Shown here piece by piece: positions 14,560-18,200 of a stretch of 18,200 nucleotides of DNA (within the stretch, counting starts at the first letter, position 1; each line of letters starts with the position of its first letter). A program made the translations under genes and the position numbers. Source of the stretch: Leucobacter_A sp035514995 (GTDB taxonomy: Bacteria; Actinomycetota; Actinomycetes; Actinomycetales; Microbacteriaceae); contig DATJCC010000087.1 in NCBI GenBank assembly GCA_035514995.1, positions 1 through 18,200 of the forward strand, written 5' to 3'. The notes under the pieces were generated by a model, which saw only the letters and a program-made list of their open reading frames with translations, was not told where the DNA came from and ran no database searches.

Positions 14560-14636
14560 TGGGGTGGCTAACGGGACTTGAACCCGCGACCACCGGCACC
14601 ACAAGCCGGTGCTCTACCAACTGAGCTATAGCCACC
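14560..14636 (-). tRNA. tRNA-His (GTG), CCA end encoded
   Basis: Full cloverleaf on the minus strand: acceptor GTGGCTA/TAGCCAC, D arm GCTC...GAGC, anticodon stem CCGGC/GCCGG with loop TTGTGGT (anticodon GTG), variable loop TGGTC, T arm GCGGG-TTCAAGT-CCCGT. The extra 5' G (position -1, base 14636) facing C73 (14563), specific to tRNA-His, is encoded. The CCA is at 14562-14560 and is followed by a run of five T. Confidence 0.97.
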
Positions 14637-14729
14637 ATGCTGCCGATAGCATATCTGTTTTCAGCAACTCCATAATCATACCTCAAGAGTCACAGAGATG
14701 CTAAACTGAGCAGAAAATACTACAGGGGG

Positions 14730-14735
14730 TATAAT
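14730..14735 (+). promoter_or_regulatory. consensus -10 box of the TDT transporter gene
   Basis: TATAAT, a perfect -10, lies immediately before the GTG at 14736 and exactly six bases before an in-frame ATG at 14742. If used, the transcript would begin at about 14742 and be leaderless. The -35 (TGAGCA, 14707-14712) is poor. Confidence 0.55.
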
Positions 14736-15824
14736 GTGAGTATGAATAGTGTGCACCTTGCAAATAGCCAAAAGTTTAGTGTTCAAAATTTTGCTCCCGT
14801 GTGGGGGGCTGCAGTTATGGGTACCGGTGTGATCTCTGTGTTGTTCGCTGCTGCAACTAGAGCAGAAATAGCACCCGTCATAACAAAACCATTAGCGCTT
14901 ATCTTTTTAGTGATCGCAGCGCTAATTGGAACGTTTGTCTTATCTGTTACGACCATCCGATGGGTGAGATACCCGAAAGAGGTAATGCAAGATCTTTCAC
15001 ATCCAGTCAAAGGTGGCATGTCAGCGACATTCGCTGGAGCGTGGCTAGTTCTGGCAGTTGCCGTCAACAGAGTTTTGAGTGGGATACTTCCGGAATCACT
15101 CGTGTTTACGCTAACAATTGCTCTGACAGTAATTGGCGGTGTACTCGCAGTTTTTATTGGAGTTGTGTTTTTAGGTGGGATTTTCGCGCGAGGTGATGTG
15201 CAACCCGGCATGATAACTGGAGTTTGGTTTATTCCTCCCGTAGTTACGATCATTGTGCCAACCGCACTCGCGCCGCTTCTACAAACCGCAGGGAAGTGGC
15301 AAAATGAAGTCCTCTGGATTTCATGGATTTTTTTTGGAATGGGAACGATGCTATATATGGTCGTAGTTGCTACTCTCTTCTACAGAAGCGCAACCAACCC
15401 GCTACCTCCAGCACACCTTGCTCCCAGCCTGCTGATTGGAATGGGACCCGCAGGATTAATCGGTTTGGATCTTGTGCTTCTGAGTGAAGCAAGCGTAAAA
15501 ACTGGTTTGGCTAGTGACTCTATGATCGACATCGCAACTACGACCGGAACTATATTTTGGGCTTTCGGTCTATGGTGGGGGCTTACAACGCTCGTGGTGC
15601 TTAAAAAAGGCTATGACAAGCTACCTTTTGCTCTTTCATGGTGGGGCTTTACATTCCCGCTCGGAGCTTGGAGCGTTGCTGGTCTAGTAATCGGCTCTAG
15701 CAGTGCTTCGATAATAATTACTGCGTTGTCTTTGATCGCATCTCTCATATTAATTATCCTTTGGGGATTCATAATATTTAAGACCGCAAAAGGAATAAGG
15801 AATGGAACGGTATGGGCTGCTTAA
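14736..15824 (+). CDS. TDT-family transporter (tellurite resistance/dicarboxylate, SLAC1-like)
   Basis: A 362-residue polytopic membrane protein with about ten hydrophobic segments. The first, NFAPVWGAAVMGTGVISVLFAAA, is the TDT family start motif, and GMGPAGLIGLDLVLL and FWAFGLWWGLTTLVVL are further family-like segments. TDT proteins move C4-dicarboxylates, sulfite or other anions, or contribute to tellurite resistance; the substrate cannot be assigned. Start choice is ambiguous: GTG 14736 has AGGGGG 6 bases upstream, while the in-frame ATG 14742 would suit a leaderless mRNA from TATAAT 14730-14735. It is downstream of and divergent from tRNA-His, and convergent with orn (8 bp between stops). 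Confidence 0.88.
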   Translation: MSMNSVHLANSQKFSVQNFAPVWGAAVMGTGVISVLFAAATRAEIAPVITKPLALIFLVIAALIGTFVLSVTTIRWVRYPKEVMQDLSHPVKGGMSATFAGAWLVLAVAVNRVLSGILPESLVFTLTIALTVIGGVLAVFIGVVFLGGIFARGDVQPGMITGVWFIPPVVTIIVPTALAPLLQTAGKWQNEVLWISWIFFGMGTMLYMVVVATLFYRSATNPLPPAHLAPSLLIGMGPAGLIGLDLVLLSEASVKTGLASDSMIDIATTTGTIFWAFGLWWGLTTLVVLKKGYDKLPFALSWWGFTFPLGAWSVAGLVIGSSSASIIITALSLIASLILIILWGFIIFKTAKGIRNGTVWAA

Positions 15825-15832
15825 ATAAAGCC

Positions 15833-16459
15833 TTAGCCGGTGATGCCTTCATAACGATTTGTGACTAGCTCTGCTGATTTTTTAGCAAACTCAGAATCGG
15901 GGCCCGGAGAAGGAACAATCACAGTCTCCTTAAAATAAGCAAGCTCACGAATCGACTCTGCAATATCAGCAAGAGCCCTGTGACCACCGAGTTTTTCTGG
16001 GGCACGAAAATAGGCTTTGGAGTGCCACCTTCTAGAGAGTTCTTTAATAGTAGAAACATCGATGCTTCTGTAGTGCATCTTCTCGTCAAATAGAGGCATG
16101 TATTTGCTGATAAACCTACGATCCATTCCAATGGTGTTACCTGCTACAAGTGGGCGTCTACCTGCAGTAACGTACTGCGTGACATAATCGAGGGCCTGCT
16201 TTTCGGCATTTTCCATGCTTAAGCCAGAATCAATCCGTTCTAAAAGACCTGACTCTTTATGCATTTCACGCACAAAATCGTTCATATTCGCGAGAGGCTC
16301 CGGGCCGGGATTTATAACAACCTCAAAACCGCTGTGCAGAGGCTCAAGATCAAAGTTTGTGACAATTATTGCTATTTCGCAAAGACTATCTTTTTCTATA
16401 TCGAGACCTGTCATTTCACAATCAATCCAGACGATTTGCTCGGCAGGTGTGCTCGACAT
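15833..16459 (-). CDS. orn: oligoribonuclease
   Basis: Orn is a 3'-5' exoribonuclease of the DEDDh group that degrades 2-5-nt RNA and pGpG to mononucleotides. The 208-residue product shows all five active-site residues: D13 and E15 in VWIDCEMTGLD, D113 in NTIGMDRRFI, and H160 and D165 in GGHRALADI. The WHSKAYFRAPEKLGGHRAL block is near that of E. coli Orn. A C-terminal extension of about 25 residues (VPSPGPDSEFAKKSAELVTNRY) resembles actinobacterial Orn proteins. AAGGA (16466-16470) lies 6 bases before ATG 16459. Divergent from def. Confidence 0.96.
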   Translation of the reverse strand: MSSTPAEQIVWIDCEMTGLDIEKDSLCEIAIIVTNFDLEPLHSGFEVVINPGPEPLANMNDFVREMHKESGLLERIDSGLSMENAEKQALDYVTQYVTAGRRPLVAGNTIGMDRRFISKYMPLFDEKMHYRSIDVSTIKELSRRWHSKAYFRAPEKLGGHRALADIAESIRELAYFKETVIVPSPGPDSEFAKKSAELVTNRYEGITG

Positions 16460-16551
16460 TAATAATCCTTTGTGTAGGTTAAATTACATTTTTATACCCT
16501 TGAGTCTAGTGCGTTGCGGCGACATTTGATAAAGGTCGAAGCTTCAAGCAG

Positions 16552-16557
16552 TAAGAT
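16552..16557 (+). promoter_or_regulatory. putative -10 box, leaderless start of def
   Basis: TAAGAT-N6-ATG. The TTGATA at 16526-16531 resembles a -35, but the 20-bp spacer is longer than usual. The GAAGG directly touching the ATG is too close for a normal Shine-Dalgarno sequence. Confidence 0.4.
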
Positions 16558-16563
16558 TGAAGG

Positions 16564-17127
16564 ATGTCAGTTTTACCAATTACTATCTGTGGTGAGCCTG
16601 TCCTTCACCGCCCAGCATCGCCTGTAACCGAGTTTGACCTAGAACTTCGACAACTCGTTGAAGATATGTTTGAAACGACAGCTGCAGCACCAGGCGTCGG
16701 TCTCGCAGCCCCTCAAGTTGGAGTGGGCAAAAGAATTTTTGTTTGGGACTATGCAGACCAAGATGAAGCCCCCGCCCAAGGTGTCGCAATTAATCCCGAG
16801 TTGTGGATTACACCACCAAAGCCCGGCATTCCAGGCGATGACGAGGTTGAGGGGTGCTTGTCGTTTCCGGGGGAGAGGTTTGCACTGAGACGTGCCGATC
16901 ACGCTCTTCTGCGGGCTCAAGATATTGATGGTAAACCGTTTGAGATAGAAGCGAGCGGTTGGTTTGCCAGAATTTTTCAGCATGAATATGACCACTTAGA
17001 CGGTCTTTTGTACGTCGACCGGCTAGTGCACCCAGAGAACAAAGCTGCTCATAAAGCCAAACGCCAAAATAAATGGGGGGTTGCAGGGCTTACTTGGATG
17101 CCTGGGGTTGATGACCTCGAAAGTTGA
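16564..17127 (+). CDS. def: peptide deformylase
   Basis: Removes the formyl group from N-terminal Met of nascent proteins; an Fe2+/Zn2+ metalloenzyme in the cytosol. All three family motifs are present in the 187 residues: GVGLAAPQVG (44-53), EGCLSFPGE (96-104) with metal ligand C98, and QHEYDHLDG (139-147) with ligands H140 and H144 and catalytic E141. The ends FQHEYDHLDGLLYVDRL and the C-terminal extension (NKAAHKAKRQNKWGVAGLTWMPG) are like those of actinobacterial deformylases. It lies between divergent orn and convergent tRNA-Arg. The ATG has no spaced ribosome binding site; see the box at 16552-16557. Confidence 0.96.
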   Translation: MSVLPITICGEPVLHRPASPVTEFDLELRQLVEDMFETTAAAPGVGLAAPQVGVGKRIFVWDYADQDEAPAQGVAINPELWITPPKPGIPGDDEVEGCLSFPGERFALRRADHALLRAQDIDGKPFEIEASGWFARIFQHEYDHLDGLLYVDRLVHPENKAAHKAKRQNKWGVAGLTWMPGVDDLES

Positions 17128-17170
17128 GATCAAAACACTGTGTGATGTGGTTATCGACCTAACACAAAAG

Positions 17171-17243
17171 TGCCCTCGGTAGGATTCGAACCTACGACCA
17201 ACGGATTAGAAGTCCGTTGCTCTATCCCCTGAGCTACGAGGGC
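17171..17243 (-). tRNA. tRNA-Arg (TCT), CCA not encoded
   Basis: Cloverleaf on the minus strand: acceptor GCCCTCG/CGAGGGC with discriminator A, D arm GCTC...GAGC, anticodon stem ACGGA/TCCGT with loop CTTCTAA (anticodon TCT, reads AGA/AGG), variable loop TGGTC, T arm GTAGG-TTCGAAT-CCTAC. The bases after A73 are CTTTTG, so CCA must be added after transcription. It lies 61 bp downstream of trmB on the same strand. Confidence 0.97.
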
Positions 17244-17304
17244 AACCGTTACAGAATACACGTTTAAAACAGATATTTCGAATGCAAAGCAATATTTTTT
17301 GAAA

Positions 17305-18066
17305 CTAAGCGGTTTTTGTGTAGCAAAGGTCTCGAATGTCCCGACCTTTTCTGATGCCCTTGCTTTCAAATGAAGTTATAGGTCGCCCCTCAAACCTTTC
17401 AGCCCAATTCCCATCGAAATCCCGAGAGAAGCCTGGGGGAGCATCAAAAACGTCTCTCATCTGTTCTGCATAGCTTTGCCAATCCGTTGCCATACGCACA
17501 CGCCCAGACGGAGCTAAAGATGTGTGCACGAGTGCGGCAAAATGAGGTGAAATGAGGCGACGTTTATTGTGCTTAGCTTTATGCCATGGGTCGGGAAAGA
17601 AAATACGCACTTCGCTTACGCTTTCAGCCGGAAGTAGTGTCGATAGCACTTCTGGGGCGTTAGCATCAATCACTCTAATGTTTTCTAGGTTTAGGTTCGC
17701 CGCTTCCATCATCGTTTTGGCGATACCAGCTTTGTACACTTCGACGGCTAAAAAGTTTTTATTTGGGGTTATATTTGCAGCATGAACTACTGCTTCACCC
17801 ATCCCAGTACCAATTTCAACTATTAGCTCAGCAGAATTACCAAAAAGATCTTCTGGCGAGCGCCGCTCTTCTTTTGCTATTGAAGTGTCGAGGATTTCAC
17901 GTTTCACATCAACCAAATATTGGTTAGAAAACTTTTCCCAAGCTGCTTCTTGAGAAGTGGTTATCCGCCCTCCTCGACGCACGAAAGAAAGAGGTACTCT
18001 ACGAAAGACTGGTTTTTCTTTTGCCACTGGTAAGTTTGGGGTGTCATTTTGTTTAGCGCTAGTCAC
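17305..18066 (-). CDS. trmB: tRNA (guanine-N7-)-methyltransferase TrmB
   Basis: Methylates N7 of G46 in tRNA variable loops, using SAM. The 253-residue product has the SAM-binding LIVEIGTGMGEAV (81-93), LAVEVYKAGIAK after it, the TrmB signature FFPDPWHKAKHNKRRLI (156-172) and RMATDWQSYAEQM (191-203), with RPITSFESKGIRKGRDI near the end. The first 50 residues are an unconserved basic extension common in actinobacteria. The start is GTG at 18066: no Shine-Dalgarno sequence, but TAGCTT lies six bases upstream. The tRNA-Arg gene follows on the same strand; its variable loop (TGGTC) has G at position 46, so it is itself a plausible substrate. Divergent from the next gene. Confidence 0.94.
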   Translation of the reverse strand: MTSAKQNDTPNLPVAKEKPVFRRVPLSFVRRGGRITTSQEAAWEKFSNQYLVDVKREILDTSIAKEERRSPEDLFGNSAELIVEIGTGMGEAVVHAANITPNKNFLAVEVYKAGIAKTMMEAANLNLENIRVIDANAPEVLSTLLPAESVSEVRIFFPDPWHKAKHNKRRLISPHFAALVHTSLAPSGRVRMATDWQSYAEQMRDVFDAPPGFSRDFDGNWAERFEGRPITSFESKGIRKGRDIRDLCYTKTA

Positions 18067-18072
18067 CTAACT

Positions 18073-18078
18073 AAGCTA
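18073..18078 (-). promoter_or_regulatory. putative -10 box, leaderless start of trmB
   Basis: On the minus strand TAGCTT-N6-GTG; fits TANNNT. It sits inside the inverted repeat CGCTAG (18057-18062)/CTAGCG (18076-18081) that spans the start codon. Confidence 0.35.
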
Positions 18079-18096
18079 GCGTGTGCATCTGAAAAG

Positions 18097-18108
18097 AGCT
18101 ATATAGCT
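18097..18108. repeat. 12-bp perfect palindrome in the trmB divergent promoter region
   Basis: AGCTATATAGCT is a full palindrome, 31 bp upstream of the trmB start and 79 bp before the next gene. It may be an operator; no regulator is known here. At this size chance cannot be excluded. Confidence 0.3.
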
Positions 18109-18186
18109 TTTCCGTAACCACTTGATTTGGTGGAGATCAACCCGATCAAGGATACTTGACTTAAACATTAACAAGGGGATCCACTA

Positions 18187-18200
18187 GTGCGTAAAGCAAA
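18187..18200 (+). CDS. first codons of an unidentified gene (cut by window edge)
   Basis: GTG at 18187 is preceded by AAGGGG (18173-18178) at a normal distance, and reads V/M-R-K-A before the window ends. A basic start could be a signal peptide or anything else; the product cannot be named. TTGACT at about 18157 may be a -35 element of its promoter. Confidence 0.4.

Noticed and set aside
14540..14640. tRNA-His 3' end as an attachment site with a duplicated att core
   Set aside because: I looked for copies of the T-arm/acceptor sequence near 11400-11470, 12384-12487 and 13973-14400 and found none; no integrase gene is present.
14429..14686. 85-codon minus-strand ORF across tRNA-His
   Set aside because: The AQLVEHRLVVPVVAGSSPVSHP stretch is the well-known spurious translation of a tRNA gene; the rest has no family likeness.
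17151..17369. 72-codon minus-strand ORF across tRNA-Arg
   Set aside because: Same artefact: VAQGIEQRTSNPLVVGSNPTEG is translated tRNA.

Overview
The window looks like the chromosome of a small-genome, fairly AT-rich actinobacterium, possibly a low-GC member of the Microbacteriaceae. This is an inference from gene content; no rRNA or marker phylogeny was available. The evidence is the order ligA, (tag), gatC-gatA-gatB, dinB; a metallopeptidase-clpS-DUF2017 cluster; two small proteins of a type I know mainly from Microbacteriaceae; and many start codons lacking a Shine-Dalgarno sequence and sitting six bases after a TANNNT box, as expected for leaderless actinobacterial mRNAs.

Left part (1-6511): the 3' end of ligA (NAD+ DNA ligase), an unusual Tag glycosylase that has lost most of its zinc site, the complete GatCAB amidotransferase operon running into dinB (DNA polymerase IV), then two adjacent paralogous small genes of unknown function on the minus strand.

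Middle (6512-11394): a short csbD-like stress gene followed by a 27-bp tandem repeat and a probable bidirectional terminator; an mgtC/sapB-type membrane protein with short tandem repeats upstream; the minus-strand operon metallopeptidase-clpS-DUF2017 (proteolysis/N-end rule); divergent from it a complete umuDC operon (SOS-type mutagenic polymerase); and a universal stress protein.

Accessory-looking segment (11475-14560): a short-chain dehydrogenase and an aldehyde dehydrogenase, convergent and distinctly richer in G+C than the flanks, followed by about 600 bp without a gene that holds several inverted repeats and a compact, strongly self-complementary, RNA-like stretch next to the 3' end of tRNA-His. 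This is the least ordinary part of the window.

Right part (14560-18200): tRNA-His(GTG), a TDT-family transporter, oligoribonuclease (orn), peptide deformylase (def), tRNA-Arg(TCT), trmB (tRNA m7G46 methyltransferase) and the first codons of a further plus-strand gene.

Functional themes are DNA repair and damage tolerance (ligA, tag, dinB, umuDC), tRNA-dependent translation fidelity and tRNA modification (gatCAB, trmB, two tRNAs), protein and RNA turnover (clpS, metallopeptidase, def, orn), and stress (csbD, uspA, mgtC). I did not see a clear new defence system, CRISPR array, intact insertion sequence or prophage.
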